From the NCBI RefSeq assembly GCF_016908145.1, contig NZ_JAFBDI010000011.1, positions 1 through 59,883 of the forward strand: DNA of 59,883 nucleotides, read 5' to 3'. The position numbers were made by a program, and so were the translations under genes. The stretch is from Marinitoga litoralis (GTDB lineage: Bacteria; Thermotogota; Thermotogae; Petrotogales; Petrotogaceae). A model generated the notes under the pieces. That model ran no database searches and was not told where the DNA came from. It worked only from the letters and a program-made list of their open reading frames with translations. Shown here one piece after another: positions 36,332-46,895 of this stretch; the stretch's first letter is position 1; each line of letters starts with the position of its first letter.

Positions 36332-37234
36332 TCACTCTCCTGTAATTCCCGCTTTTTCTATACTTTCAATAAACTGTCTTTGTAAGAATAAATAAGTAAT
36401 TAATAGCGGAAGTATAGTAATTAATGTTGCTGCCATTCTAATACCTTCATTTAATCTGTTTGTAGAGTTACCAATTTGCGATGGGAACATTTCTGCATAT
36501 TTTGCAACAAAGTCTCTTAATGCAAGTGGCAATGTCTTTAATGTATTTCCCACTAATAATCCTGATAATAATGTTTCATTCCAATACCAAACCAAAGAAA
36601 AAATAAACGTTGTAACGATAGCTGGAATTGACAATGGCAACATTATTTTCCAAAATATTTGCATTTGTGTAGCACCATCAATCTCAGCAGCTTCGTCTAA
36701 TGCTCTTGGTAACATACTAAAGAAATTATAATATAACAATATGAATATTGTACTTTTAATACCTTGACCAAATAATGTAGGTAAAAAAGACGCTAATGGT
36801 GTACCTGCAATTTTTAATCTGCTAAATAACATATATTTAGTAACTAATGTTGTTTGTGTCGGAATTAAAAATGTTAGTAATACTAATACAAAGAAAAGTT
36901 TTTTTAATGGGAATTCAAATCTCGCTAAGCCATATGCAATTATTGCAGTACTTAATGTTTGTAAAATGGATGGTACTAAAGATAAATATACACTATTGAA
37001 AAATGTTTTAGTCACTTCAAGAACATCAAAAGCTAGTCTAAAATTTCTTAAAGAAGGGTGTACTGGTAACCATCTAATCGTTGGGTTAATTAAATCTTCA
37101 GCGCTCATAAAACTAGTAGAAATCATATACAACATAGGATATAAATATGCGTATCCAACACCAATTAAAATAATATAAATCAATATTTTTGTGTTTATAT
37201 ATCTTTTTGGATTTAAATACTTATTATATTTCAT
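36332..37234 (-). CDS. Sugar ABC transporter permease (MalG-like), pair 2
   Basis: 300 aa, six hydrophobic segments, BPD_transp_1 domain with the EAA loop DEAAEIDGATQMQIFWKIML that contacts the ATPase. Carbohydrate (CUT1) type, partner of the permease encoded just upstream, whose stop overlaps its ATG (ATGA). No ATPase gene is in the locus, so a shared MsmX/MalK-type ATPase elsewhere is expected. This is the second of two permease pairs in the operon. Confidence 0.93.
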   Translation of the reverse strand: MKYNKYLNPKRYINTKILIYIILIGVGYAYLYPMLYMISTSFMSAEDLINPTIRWLPVHPSLRNFRLAFDVLEVTKTFFNSVYLSLVPSILQTLSTAIIAYGLARFEFPLKKLFFVLVLLTFLIPTQTTLVTKYMLFSRLKIAGTPLASFLPTLFGQGIKSTIFILLYYNFFSMLPRALDEAAEIDGATQMQIFWKIMLPLSIPAIVTTFIFSLVWYWNETLLSGLLVGNTLKTLPLALRDFVAKYAEMFPSQIGNSTNRLNEGIRMAATLITILPLLITYLFLQRQFIESIEKAGITGE

Positions 37235-38076
37235 ACTCTGCGCCTCTCTTTTAATAAAAGATATGTGATTGCAATAATAATAGCAATTGAAATAAAGTAT
37301 ATCCAGGATAATGCTGATGAATATGAATATGGTTTATCAATATCAAACATATGCATTGTTATAACACCATTAATAGAATTATTAGCAAACGAAGCTAATT
37401 CCATTATAGTATATATAGCATTTACAAGTATAAATGGTCTGATCAAAGGTAATGTAATTTTCCAGAAAATAATCCAAGAATTAGCTCCATCTATTTTAGC
37501 AGCTTCATATACGCTAGAATTTATTTTTTGCAATCCAGCTAAAAAGAATATTATTTGAACACCAGAGAACCATAGTATCAATACTAAATTATCAAACATG
37601 TATAAAAAAGGGAAACTAATTCTATCTGGTAATGTAGTAAAAAATTTGTAAATAAAATATTTTCCAGGATCTACAATTCTTGCTGCATTATTTGAAACTA
37701 ATTCTGAAACTACAGGACCACTAATAATTACAACTGGTAAGAAATATAATAATCTAAAAAAAGCTCGTGCTTTGATTTGTGAATTTAAGAGTATTGCTAT
37801 AATTAATGAAAAAATCAATATTAGAGGGACTGATAATATAATATTTATCAATGTATCAGTTAGAGCTAATGGAAAATTTACATCCCCTCTAAAAGCATAA
37901 ATATAATGTTTTAAACCAACAAAAGTTGATTCAATTCCTGTGGATTTAAATCTGACATTGAAAAAACTTAAATATAGTGAATAAAAGAATGGATAGGCTG
38001 TAAAAAATATGAATCCAATAATCCAAGGTGAAAAAAACAAATATCCAAAAAAAGCTTTTTTAGTTTTCATTTTCAT
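37231..38076 (-). CDS. Sugar ABC transporter permease (MalF-like), pair 2
   Basis: 281 aa with six membrane segments (FGYLFFSPWIIGFIFFTAYP at the start) and an EAA loop YEAAKIDGANSWIIFWKITL. CUT1 sugar importer, pairs with the following gene. The frame is open to a GTG-type start at 38118, but AGGGG lies nine bases before the ATG at 38076. It overlaps the DUF5696 gene by 17 bases, which ties that protein to this permease pair. Confidence 0.92.
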   Translation of the reverse strand: MKMKTKKAFFGYLFFSPWIIGFIFFTAYPFFYSLYLSFFNVRFKSTGIESTFVGLKHYIYAFRGDVNFPLALTDTLINIILSVPLILIFSLIIAILLNSQIKARAFFRLLYFLPVVIISGPVVSELVSNNAARIVDPGKYFIYKFFTTLPDRISFPFLYMFDNLVLILWFSGVQIIFFLAGLQKINSSVYEAAKIDGANSWIIFWKITLPLIRPFILVNAIYTIMELASFANNSINGVITMHMFDIDKPYSYSSALSWIYFISIAIIIAITYLLLKERRRV

Positions 38077-40270
38077 AATTATTAGCCCCTTCGTTAATAA
38101 TTTTCCAAGATTCTGCACTTATTAATACATTATTATATGCATAGTCTTTACTAGTATAGTTTATTATTATAGATTTTCCATTATTATATGTATTTTTGAC
38201 TACTCCATCTGCAAGTACAGTTCTATTAATTAGTGAATATCCTATAAATGGACTTAAAGCGGAATTTATTTCATTATATATATTAATTATAGTATCTTTC
38301 CAATCATCATATTTAGTAGAAGGGTAATCTGCTAATACAGTATTTCTTAAAAGATAATTATCAATTTCTGTAATAATGAATGATGGGTATGCTCCAAAGT
38401 CTATGGTTTTTAAAACATCTAATCTAGAAAAAAATCCTACATTCATATATGGTGTAAAATATTCAATATAACCACTTAAAACTATTTGTAAGAAAGGAAC
38501 TGTATCTGTTTCATATATATATTGACTATTGTTCATAGGTATGTCTAAAAAACCTTTTGTATATTTCCATAGATAATCATTCGGAGAATAGAAAAATATA
38601 TTATTATTAGAATATTTTTCAATAGTATTAATGATTAAATTTTTTGCTTCATCTCTAAAAATCTTCTCATCTACATGCAAATTTCCATATAATTTATTTC
38701 CAAAATATTTAATTGCGAAATTATTTATTCCATTTTTATTTAGTAATTCAAATTTTTCACTCAAATACTTATTTGCCAATTTAATATTTGTATAATAGGT
38801 TCTATAGTACCACAATTGTTTGTTATCTCTATCTTCATATATAGGATATTGAGATAAATTGATACCAGCTTCTTGACGTTTGTTTATTTGTAAATCATTA
38901 ACTTTAGTCACATTGTTTACAAAGAAAATATTTTTATTGTTTTTGGTATAATCTAGTATTTCATCATATACTTTATTTTGTTTTATTTTATTTCCGTGGG
39001 CACCACCTTTTTGCCATCCGTCAATTAAAATATACTTATTATCAATGTTTAATTCACTTAATGAATTTAAAAATTCTAAGGAAGAAACTTTTAAATTCGA
39101 AAAACCTAATAATTTTTTTTCTATATCATTTAAAACGACTTCTAATGCTAAAGGAATATTTTCTTTTATATCTTTTTTTATTTTTGTTTTAAATATTAAT
39201 TCTCTATATTTTTTTGCCATACCAACGTAATTTGCATTTTCATCTGTTAAAAAGTATAAACTTATATTTGCATCAAACTTATTTCTATCTTTTTGTGCAA
39301 TTTGAACACCATTTCCACTTCTACTTGTTGGTTGTAAATATTTTTGCCTGTATATAAACTTAACTGCTGCCCAGTTATATCCGCTTAATGCTCCACTGGG
39401 ATATGCAACAATAGAAGAATATTCAGCTCCTGAGTTTATCACACCAAAAAAAGCATTTTGATTTATTCCATGAACTATTCCATATACAGGTACATGGATT
39501 ATAGGTTCTTCTTTTAAAAAATCATTTGGTCTATTTACATTTAAATTATTTGCATATGCTAAATTCTCTATACCATAATCTTTTCCATATACTCTTTTTT
39601 CAAACCAATTAGAGTAATTTTTTTCTTTAGAAAATCTTATTAAAGCACCAGCACCATCAGGTAAAAATAGATATCCAGGTATTTCATCTTCATTTACTGC
39701 ACCTAAAAAAGGCATAATGTATACAGACCCTAATTTGTAATCTTTTTCTTCTACTATAGAATCTTGAGGTAAATAAAATTCTATATGGTCACTTTTTAGG
39801 TATAAATATATATTGAATTTAAAACCCAGTTCTTCTGAAAAAGCTTCCCATTTAATTCCATTTTTTATTATTTCTTCTTTAGTATCAATTCCCGATATAT
39901 AGCTTAAAGATTTATCATCAAAATATTCAATACCTACAACTGAAGATGCGATATTTGACCATATTTTATTTAATCCTCTCAAATTATCAGGATTGCCCCA
40001 TATATAACCACTTTTTTTATTTCTTATTCTAATATCTTTTCCATTAGTATATATTTCAAAATAATCATTTTCTAAAGCTAACGAATAATTTTCTAAACTC
40101 AAAGTATTATCTACTTTAGATAAATCATCAACTTTAGTATATCTATTTGAAGAATATACTTCTGAAAATGAAATAATTGAAATTAATATTATTAATAATA
40201 CAATTATTTTAGATATAAATGTTTTAGATATAAATATTTTAGATATAAATATTTTATTTTTAACGAGCAT
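38060..40270 (-). CDS. DUF5696-like exported protein
   Basis: 736 aa with an N-terminal signal or anchor sequence preceded by three copies of a KIFIS-like pentapeptide. A beta-rich N-terminal region (YSLALENDYFEIYTNGKDIR; IRNKKSGYIWGNPDNLRG) precedes a central part that looks like an alpha/beta barrel (KYILIDGWQKGGAHGNK; NGINNFAIKYFGNKLYG) and a C-terminal region. I recall this arrangement as DUF5696, found in operons with sugar permeases and Yip1-domain proteins; the barrel look suggests a glycosidase-like fold, but no catalytic residue assignment is made. ATG with AGGAGG nine bases upstream. It overlaps both neighbours slightly, so it is co-translated. Confidence 0.72.
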   Translation of the reverse strand: MLVKNKIFISKIFISKTFISKIIVLLIILISIISFSEVYSSNRYTKVDDLSKVDNTLSLENYSLALENDYFEIYTNGKDIRIRNKKSGYIWGNPDNLRGLNKIWSNIASSVVGIEYFDDKSLSYISGIDTKEEIIKNGIKWEAFSEELGFKFNIYLYLKSDHIEFYLPQDSIVEEKDYKLGSVYIMPFLGAVNEDEIPGYLFLPDGAGALIRFSKEKNYSNWFEKRVYGKDYGIENLAYANNLNVNRPNDFLKEEPIIHVPVYGIVHGINQNAFFGVINSGAEYSSIVAYPSGALSGYNWAAVKFIYRQKYLQPTSRSGNGVQIAQKDRNKFDANISLYFLTDENANYVGMAKKYRELIFKTKIKKDIKENIPLALEVVLNDIEKKLLGFSNLKVSSLEFLNSLSELNIDNKYILIDGWQKGGAHGNKIKQNKVYDEILDYTKNNKNIFFVNNVTKVNDLQINKRQEAGINLSQYPIYEDRDNKQLWYYRTYYTNIKLANKYLSEKFELLNKNGINNFAIKYFGNKLYGNLHVDEKIFRDEAKNLIINTIEKYSNNNIFFYSPNDYLWKYTKGFLDIPMNNSQYIYETDTVPFLQIVLSGYIEYFTPYMNVGFFSRLDVLKTIDFGAYPSFIITEIDNYLLRNTVLADYPSTKYDDWKDTIINIYNEINSALSPFIGYSLINRTVLADGVVKNTYNNGKSIIINYTSKDYAYNNVLISAESWKIINEGANNYENEN
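40207..40251 (-). repeat. Three tandem 15-bp repeats in the DUF5696 signal region
   Basis: Three back-to-back copies of TTTTAGATATAAATA (plus-strand reading; one base differs in the first copy) encode the KIFIS/TFIS pentapeptides just before the hydrophobic core of the signal sequence. Because 15 is a multiple of three, gain or loss of a unit changes only the length of the N-terminus. Confidence 0.85.
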
Positions 40271-42236
40271 GGTATAAAACCTCCTGAACTATGCTGTATA
40301 TGGTTTCAAATATTTGATCCCATAGCATATAAACTATTGAATATATTAGAATAATAACTAATATCCAAACGAGAGATAATAATATACTTTTTATAGTTCC
40401 ACCAGCACTATAATGATGAGTTTCTTGAATACCTAAAAATAATACAATAAATGTCCAAACGATTATGAATAATGAAGAGAATTCAATTAAGAAACTTTCA
40501 TTGAATGTTAGACCATATGATAATAAAATGACAAAAGGTTGTAAAAGGATATATGGTGCTGCTGAATATGCTGTGAAAATATATATATTCTTTAATGTAC
40601 CTTTACCATCATTAATAGAACTTACTAAATAATTTGAGAAAACAAATAATAATGTAGGAGCTAGAGCAACAAACATTACGTAAAACACAGATCTTTCAGA
40701 TGTATTTAAGTTAAATATAAAACTTCTTCCCATATAATCAAATACTACAACTAATGCAAAAATGAAATAAATTATTGTTGCGGATAAAATACTACCATGT
40801 GTACCTTTTTTTAGATAGTAAAAGCAATCTATTGGATGTTTTAATAGATTTTTTAAATATAAAATATCGTTTATTAGTCTTGATCTTATCTTTAGCTTTT
40901 TAAATTTCAATATTTTGAATTCCATTAAAACATATATTAAAATAACTATTACTAATATATGAGGAATATATTTTTGTAAAAAAGCATTTCTTATTTCCCA
41001 AAAAGCTTCAGAATATCCTTCCCTATTAAAAGCAATTTTAAAATGTTTAGCAGCTAATTCATAATTCTTTTCTTGGAAATAAGCTTTGGCTATACCATTA
41101 TGTGCAATATTAATATATCCGTCATATTTTAATACATTTTGCCAGATTTCTTTACTTTCTAAATATTTACCTTGCACATAATAATCTAAAGCTTCATGTA
41201 CTAATTTTGCATATATTGAAGGATTGTATACGTGTACTAATCCACTGTCTCTGTCTAATACATATAAATTATTATTTTCATCTACACTAATTGCAGTTGC
41301 AACAGAAATTAATCCATTTTTTTCAGATGAAATAGCTCTTCCACCAAAGGAAAAAATCAATCTTCCTTCAGAATCATATTCATATATTAATCCAGTTTCG
41401 GTTAATGCATATATTCTTCCAGAACTATCAACTGCTATATCTACAAAGTTTTTTTCATCTATCATACCGTTTTTTCTTGAAAGGTATAATATATTATTTC
41501 CTACGGTATTATGTTTTTTTATAGCATCTCCACCAGATTTCCTTGTTATAGTATAAACTAACCCTTTCTTATCAATTGTTAAATTATTATATGGCCTTGG
41601 AATTCTGCTTAATAACTTTGATTTTTGTTCTTCTGAATAAAATATATCTAATACTTTATCTAAGAAACCCATATATGTTTTATTTGAGCCAAAAAATCCT
41701 AAAAATTCCCCATTTTTATCAAGTTGAATAATCCCATCAGATGAACCTTCACTAACAATATATATATTACCTCTTTTATCTACAACTAATTTTTTTGGTT
41801 TAAATTTATTGTTTTTTCCAAATAATATACTGTTTGGTCTTCCAATTCTCTTTACTTCTTCACCATAATGATCAAATATAATTACTTCTGAAGTTCCGGG
41901 ATCAGCCACATATATATATTCATCCGTAACAAATACCCCAGAAGGTGTAAAAAGTGACCATGCACCTATTTCCTCATATTCTTTTGTTTTCATATCATAT
42001 ACTAAAATTCTAGCATTACCGCTATCGGCTATATACATTTTATTATTATAAATATACATGTCTTGAGGATAATATAAGTCTAAATCACCAAATAATACTT
42101 CACTTACAACATATGCATCTTGAGTAACTTTCCATTGATTGTTTTTACTCAAAGTGTAAGTTAAAAAAGTATTATTTCCTGAGAAGGATAATATAGTTAA
42201 TATTATTATTAAATTGAGCAGTATAAGTCTTTTCAC
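40260..42236 (-). CDS. NHL-repeat/TPR/Yip1-domain membrane protein
   Basis: 658 aa. N-terminal signal/anchor (LILLNLIIILTILSFSG), then NHL-type beta-propeller repeats outside the membrane (PQDMYIYNNKMYIADSGNAR; VDKRGNIYIVSEGSSDGI; ISVDENNNLYVLDRDSG; residues 40-340), a TPR-like pair of helices (LVHEALDYYVQGKYLESKEI; AKAYFQEKNYELAAKHFKIA; about 345-420), a membrane helix, and a C-terminal Yip1-type domain with five to six membrane segments. I recall 'YIP1 family' proteins of this layout next to DUF5696 and sugar permease genes. The propeller could bind a sugar or protein; function unknown. GTG start five bases after AGGAGGAG. Confidence 0.78.
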   Translation of the reverse strand: MKRLILLNLIIILTILSFSGNNTFLTYTLSKNNQWKVTQDAYVVSEVLFGDLDLYYPQDMYIYNNKMYIADSGNARILVYDMKTKEYEEIGAWSLFTPSGVFVTDEYIYVADPGTSEVIIFDHYGEEVKRIGRPNSILFGKNNKFKPKKLVVDKRGNIYIVSEGSSDGIIQLDKNGEFLGFFGSNKTYMGFLDKVLDIFYSEEQKSKLLSRIPRPYNNLTIDKKGLVYTITRKSGGDAIKKHNTVGNNILYLSRKNGMIDEKNFVDIAVDSSGRIYALTETGLIYEYDSEGRLIFSFGGRAISSEKNGLISVATAISVDENNNLYVLDRDSGLVHVYNPSIYAKLVHEALDYYVQGKYLESKEIWQNVLKYDGYINIAHNGIAKAYFQEKNYELAAKHFKIAFNREGYSEAFWEIRNAFLQKYIPHILVIVILIYVLMEFKILKFKKLKIRSRLINDILYLKNLLKHPIDCFYYLKKGTHGSILSATIIYFIFALVVVFDYMGRSFIFNLNTSERSVFYVMFVALAPTLLFVFSNYLVSSINDGKGTLKNIYIFTAYSAAPYILLQPFVILLSYGLTFNESFLIEFSSLFIIVWTFIVLFLGIQETHHYSAGGTIKSILLSLVWILVIILIYSIVYMLWDQIFETIYSIVQEVLYHAR

Positions 42237-42247
42237 ATAAACTCCTC

Positions 42248-43114
42248 CTATTTCAATCCACTATGAGCCATAGTGTTCATAACTTTGGATTGCATGAAGA
42301 TAAATAGAATTAAATTAGGAACAAACATTATTAAACTAGCCGCTGCTGCAATTCCTTGTCCTGCAACAGTATTACCAGTTACTGCTGTTAAATTAGTTAC
42401 ATAGAACGCAAAAGTCTTTAAGTTTTCATTATTAATATAATAAATAGATGCTTCTGCACTATTCCATGCAGCTTGGAAAGCTAATATACCAACCGTTGCA
42501 ATAGCTGGTCTAAGCAATGGAATAATAATATTAAATATAATATTCAAATCAGAAGCACCATCAATATATGCAGCTTCTATTAATGCATCAGGAATTTGAT
42601 CAATAAATTGTTTTATTAAAAATACTCCAATAGGCATGGCTAATAATGATAATATATTTATCCAAAATGTATCAATTAATCCCAATTTTTGAATAATTAA
42701 GTACCTAGGAATAATAACGGCAGTAGGAACAAACATCAAAGCTAAATTATTTAAAGAAAATATTAATTTTTTTGATTTAAATTTCTTTTTTGAAAGACCA
42801 TATCCAGCTAAAACAGAAATTATAATAGTTAAAATAACTGTTGCAATAGCGGTTAATATACTGTTTATTAAATATCTACTAATAGGTATTGATGAACCTT
42901 GAGTCATTCTAAAAAGTTCAAAGAAATTATCTAAAGTAGGTCTTCTAACTAAAAATCTAGGAGGATATAAGTATAATTCATCCATAGGTTTGAATGCTTG
43001 TGAGAAAATAAATATTATTGGTAATAACATAACAAAAGAAATAGGTATTAAAATTAAATGATACTTTATTTGACTCTTATGAAATGATTGTGGATTATTT
43101 TTAGCTTTTATCAT
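42248..43114 (-). CDS. Sugar ABC transporter permease (MalG-like), pair 1
   Basis: 288 aa, six membrane segments; EAA loop [23 protein letters not shown]1 sugar permease. The track of open frame reaches 43150, but GGAGG lies seven bases before the ATG at 43114 (MIKAKNNPQ), giving the usual length. Partner of the permease encoded immediately upstream, so the locus has two complete permease pairs. Confidence 0.93.
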   Translation of the reverse strand: MIKAKNNPQSFHKSQIKYHLILIPISFVMLLPIIFIFSQAFKPMDELYLYPPRFLVRRPTLDNFFELFRMTQGSSIPISRYLINSILTAIATVILTIIISVLAGYGLSKKKFKSKKLIFSLNNLALMFVPTAVIIPRYLIIQKLGLIDTFWINILSLLAMPIGVFLIKQFIDQIPDALIEAAYIDGASDLNIIFNIIIPLLRPAIATVGILAFQAAWNSAEASIYYINNENLKTFAFYVTNLTAVTGNTVAGQGIAAAASLIMFVPNLILFIFMQSKVMNTMAHSGLK

Positions 43115-43125
43115 AAAATTACCTC

Positions 43126-44001
43126 CTACTCTTCTCCGAACAGCTTCCAAGATATTCTAGAGAAAATATAAATTATTATTAAAAGAGCTACAGAAACAGC
43201 TGATGCATAACCCATTTCATATCTTAAAAATCCATAATCTTCAATATGATTTACTATTAATTGCCCAGCATACTGAGGAGTAGGATTAGTACCAGAAAGA
43301 GCAACACCAATTCCTGCTGATGTAAATGTATAAACTATTGACATAACTGCGCCAAATAACATTTGAGGTTTCATAGCAGGAATAGTAATATATATAATTT
43401 CTTGGAATCTATTCTTTAATCCATCAATATATGCAGCTTCATATAATGATTCATCAATATTTAAAATACCAGCTAGCATAGCTAAAAAACCTACACCCAT
43501 ACTACTCCAAAGAGAAACTATAATCATTATTGTTAATAAGTGATCAGGGGATTGTAGCCATTGAACAGGTTTATCAATTAATCCAAGACTCAAAAGTAAA
43601 GCATTTAAATATCCTTGTTGATCCCCGTTAAATAAAACTCTCCAAAGAACAGACATTGTAACACCTGCTGTTAAAGAAGGCGAATACAATATCAAAGCAT
43701 AAATTGTTCTAGGAACTTTAGGCAATTGTGCAATTAACCAGGCTAAAATAAAAGACAACATATATCCACCTGGACCTACTATTAAGGAGAATTTAATAGT
43801 ATTTGGTAAAACTTTTTGCATAAATATTTCATCTCTAGTTAGTAGTGTAATATAATTTTGGAATCCAATAATTTTAGGTGGTTGAATAGTATTAAAATAT
43901 GTAAATGATAGGAATATTGCTACAATAATTGGTAATAATATAAATGCAAAGAATAATATTAAATATGGTGATAGTATTATCCAATGATTCTTTTTATTCA
44001 T
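43126..44001 (-). CDS. Sugar ABC transporter permease (MalF-like), pair 1
   Basis: 291 aa with six membrane segments ([20 protein letters not shown]) and EAA loop [20 protein letters not shown]. The ATG at 44001 follows GAGAGGTGG and overlaps the end of the large binding-protein gene, so the binding protein and this permease are likely one system. Confidence 0.93.
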   Translation of the reverse strand: MNKKNHWIILSPYLILFFAFILLPIIVAIFLSFTYFNTIQPPKIIGFQNYITLLTRDEIFMQKVLPNTIKFSLIVGPGGYMLSFILAWLIAQLPKVPRTIYALILYSPSLTAGVTMSVLWRVLFNGDQQGYLNALLLSLGLIDKPVQWLQSPDHLLTIMIIVSLWSSMGVGFLAMLAGILNIDESLYEAAYIDGLKNRFQEIIYITIPAMKPQMLFGAVMSIVYTFTSAGIGVALSGTNPTPQYAGQLIVNHIEDYGFLRYEMGYASAVSVALLIIIYIFSRISWKLFGEE

Positions 44002-46840
44002 TATTCCACCTCTCAAGTAAATCAAAAATAGAGTCATACATTGTATATTCTTTTATTACCTTGCCATCTTTCATATATCCAAATTCTGTAAGTTTTCTTT
44101 CAAGTTCTCTGTTAATTAATATTTCAGATCTATCGATAGAAGGTCTTAATTCCTTTCCCTCAATAACTACCATATTCCATATATTACTTACTTCTCTTTC
44201 TGTCATATATCCACCAGGATGTCTTTGTACTTCTTTTATCCATTTCCATTGTTCGATAATAGTTTGTTTGTGTTTTTCAGGGAAAAAGTCTAATTCTTTA
44301 AATGCAGAAATGTTTGCTGTATTCCACATATATTCAGGGCCGTATCTATTTACTAACGTTTTTGCATATTTTACTTGTGTATCTTTTGAAAGCCACCATT
44401 TTAAAAATAGCCATGCTTGTTCTTTTTTGTTAGATGATTCAAATATCACATCAGCTCTATCACTTGAAACTTGGTATCTATATACCTTATCTCCCATTTT
44501 AACTCCAGGAGAAGGTGCTATATCCCATAATCCATATATTTCCTCAGCAGCATTTGTAAGCAAGTTATAATTATTAAATTCTGATATACCTATAGGTATT
44601 CTTCCATATCTAAATTCATTATAGAAACTTGCAACTTGTTCAGGAAGACCATATATAGAATATAATTCAGTCATTAATTCAAACCCTTTTACTGAATTCA
44701 CATCACTAATTGCAGCTTTTAATCCATCTTTAGAATATATTCTTCCTTTGTTTTGGAAAATAAATGGAGCTGTAGTATTAAAGAATTTAGTTGTTTGTTC
44801 TGATAATGGAATGAAGAAGTTCATACCTCTTCTTTGTAATTCTGGTAAAATCTTTTTTACATCGTCCCATGTATTAGGTACGGGGATATTTAGTTTATCT
44901 AAAATATCCTTTCTATACATTAATACATAAAAGTTCTGTGTTTCAGTAACTCCATAAATTTTATCTTCTATAACCATAGGCAATAGAGTTTCTAAGTTAT
45001 AATCATTTTCTAAAGTAGATAAAAAGTCATTAAAATTAGATAATGGATATAGAGCACCTCTTATAGCAAGTTCAAAAGGTATCCAACTACTAATGCTTAA
45101 AGCAACATCAGGAGAATTACCAGCAGCACTTGCTAAAATTAATTTTTGTTCGTTTTGCATTATAGATAGTTTTACGTTTATTCCATATTTTTTTGTAAAA
45201 TCAGAATCTATTAAATATTGTAATGTCTCAACATATTGTACAGGTCTGTTTACCCAAACATTTAATGTATTTTCTTCTACCTCTTCATATACAGAATAAC
45301 TTTCATTTTTATTTAATAAGGACAAATATAATTTATATAATTCCTCATAAGCAGATATCAATTTGCTATTATAATTTAATTCTGGGAATTTAGTAAAAAT
45401 ATAAACCTTATCCAATCCCATAGGTTGTTCTTTAAGTTTTAAAGCTAAATTAGATAATCTTTGTGCCATGGATGCAGAACCTTCGCTTATAACATCTAAA
45501 TAAAAAGGTATTCTTTCAGGTTCCTTTAATATATCTTTTATTAATTCTGCAGATACCATTAAATCTGAAATAGAAGATCTACTATTTTCACCTAATAGAT
45601 TAATTAATTCATTATATTTTTCTTCTAATTCTTTTGATAAGTTTGATAAATCATCAACAATAGTAGGCATATATTTAACTATATCCCAAGTTCTATTTGG
45701 ATCGAAATTATTTCCAATTAACTTTCTGATGTCTAATCCTAAGTTTTGCAAATATTTTACTTTTTCTGTTAGGAAAGATATATATTCTTCATATGGACCA
45801 GTTACAACTTCCATAGAAATGACATGTTTTCCCTTTTCCAAATAAAAATAGAATGGATTTTCATCACCTAATATCTCATCTTTCCAATTATAACCAGTAT
45901 ATTTAAATGGATATTGTTTTAATTCTTTAAATAATACTTCCCCATCAATATAAATTTTTCTAAATGCTGGAATTCCTTTATTTGTAGTTTGAATATACCT
46001 AAATCCGATATTGTATAATCCGCTTTCTTGAATATTTAAAATCCAATAAACTGTTTGCCCCGAAAGTGAAAAAGAAGGTTCTAATATATGATTTAATTTT
46101 TTCTTTTTTATTTCAAAAGGAGTAATTTGAGAAGTTTGTAAATTACCTATACTTACTAAAGAATCTGATTTTAAAGCTAATTCTTCAGCTTCAAGTATTG
46201 CTGTATAATCATGAATTGGTTTGTCTTTATACTCTTTTATATAATCTTCATATGAGATTATATCTTTTTTTTCTTTTAAAAATATTCTTTTTATTTGAAT
46301 AGGTGCTTTTAAATTTCTAATTGTTAAAGCGTTATTTTTTTGAAAATTAAAATATAGGTTATTCTTTATTCTTTTTGCATCTTTTAATATGGAAATATTA
46401 TTTTTTAATTGAACTTGATTCGGAACAATTTCATTACCATATCTATCTAAATCAATATTTTTTTCATAGTAAGAGTAGTTATCTATTGTAGATAAATAAT
46501 ATTCACTATTATTTATCTTTATTTCTAAAGACCCATTATTTGATGTATTATTTAAATATGAATACTCTAAAACCAATTCATACTCGCCATCATTATCGAC
46601 ATTTATATTAATTGTTTTTTCTTCATCTGTATTGATAATAATATCCCCATCAAAAACTTTTATTATGCCTTTTGGCATAATACTAGTAATTTTTTCTAAC
46701 CTTTCATTGTTAGAAATAATATATTTTTCTACAGAATTAATAAAATCATTGTAATTATTTCTTCCTATATAGAATAAGAAGATAGAAACAATAAGAAAAA
46801 TAGAAAAAAACACGCCTATATATATTATTGTTTTTTTCAC
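43994..46840 (-). CDS. Large membrane-anchored sugar-binding protein with N-terminal beta-sandwich modules
   Basis: 948 aa, about twice the size of a normal ABC sugar-binding protein. An N-terminal membrane helix ([20 protein letters not shown]) without lipobox Cys probably anchors it. Residues 50-200 and 205-360 look like two beta-sandwich, carbohydrate-binding-module-like domains (for example [20 protein letters not shown] and [14 protein letters not shown]). A helical region (370-515) follows, and from about 525 a family-1 extracellular solute-binding domain ([52 protein letters not shown]). GTG start eight bases after AGGAGG. The adjoining permease pair is its likely partner; a separate, ordinary binding protein precedes it. 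Confidence 0.85.
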   Translation of the reverse strand: MKKTIIYIGVFFSIFLIVSIFLFYIGRNNYNDFINSVEKYIISNNERLEKITSIMPKGIIKVFDGDIIINTDEEKTININVDNDGEYELVLEYSYLNNTSNNGSLEIKINNSEYYLSTIDNYSYYEKNIDLDRYGNEIVPNQVQLKNNISILKDAKRIKNNLYFNFQKNNALTIRNLKAPIQIKRIFLKEKKDIISYEDYIKEYKDKPIHDYTAILEAEELALKSDSLVSIGNLQTSQITPFEIKKKKLNHILEPSFSLSGQTVYWILNIQESGLYNIGFRYIQTTNKGIPAFRKIYIDGEVLFKELKQYPFKYTGYNWKDEILGDENPFYFYLEKGKHVISMEVVTGPYEEYISFLTEKVKYLQNLGLDIRKLIGNNFDPNRTWDIVKYMPTIVDDLSNLSKELEEKYNELINLLGENSRSSISDLMVSAELIKDILKEPERIPFYLDVISEGSASMAQRLSNLALKLKEQPMGLDKVYIFTKFPELNYNSKLISAYEELYKLYLSLLNKNESYSVYEEVEENTLNVWVNRPVQYVETLQYLIDSDFTKKYGINVKLSIMQNEQKLILASAAGNSPDVALSISSWIPFELAIRGALYPLSNFNDFLSTLENDYNLETLLPMVIEDKIYGVTETQNFYVLMYRKDILDKLNIPVPNTWDDVKKILPELQRRGMNFFIPLSEQTTKFFNTTAPFIFQNKGRIYSKDGLKAAISDVNSVKGFELMTELYSIYGLPEQVASFYNEFRYGRIPIGISEFNNYNLLTNAAEEIYGLWDIAPSPGVKMGDKVYRYQVSSDRADVIFESSNKKEQAWLFLKWWLSKDTQVKYAKTLVNRYGPEYMWNTANISAFKELDFFPEKHKQTIIEQWKWIKEVQRHPGGYMTEREVSNIWNMVVIEGKELRPSIDRSEILINRELERKLTEFGYMKDGKVIKEYTMYDSIFDLLERWNNE

Positions 46841-46863
46841 AAAGCTACCTCCTATTATGTAAT

Positions 46864-46881
46864 CCCCCCAATTTTGGGGGG
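46864..46881 (-). other. Intercistronic hairpin between the two binding-protein genes
   Basis: CCCCCCAA and TTGGGGGG face each other around two or four bases; there is no T run behind it on the minus strand. As in malE-malF-type operons it probably stabilises the highly expressed binding-protein message or reduces downstream expression. Confidence 0.65.
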
Positions 46882-46895
46882 AGATAATATTAAAT

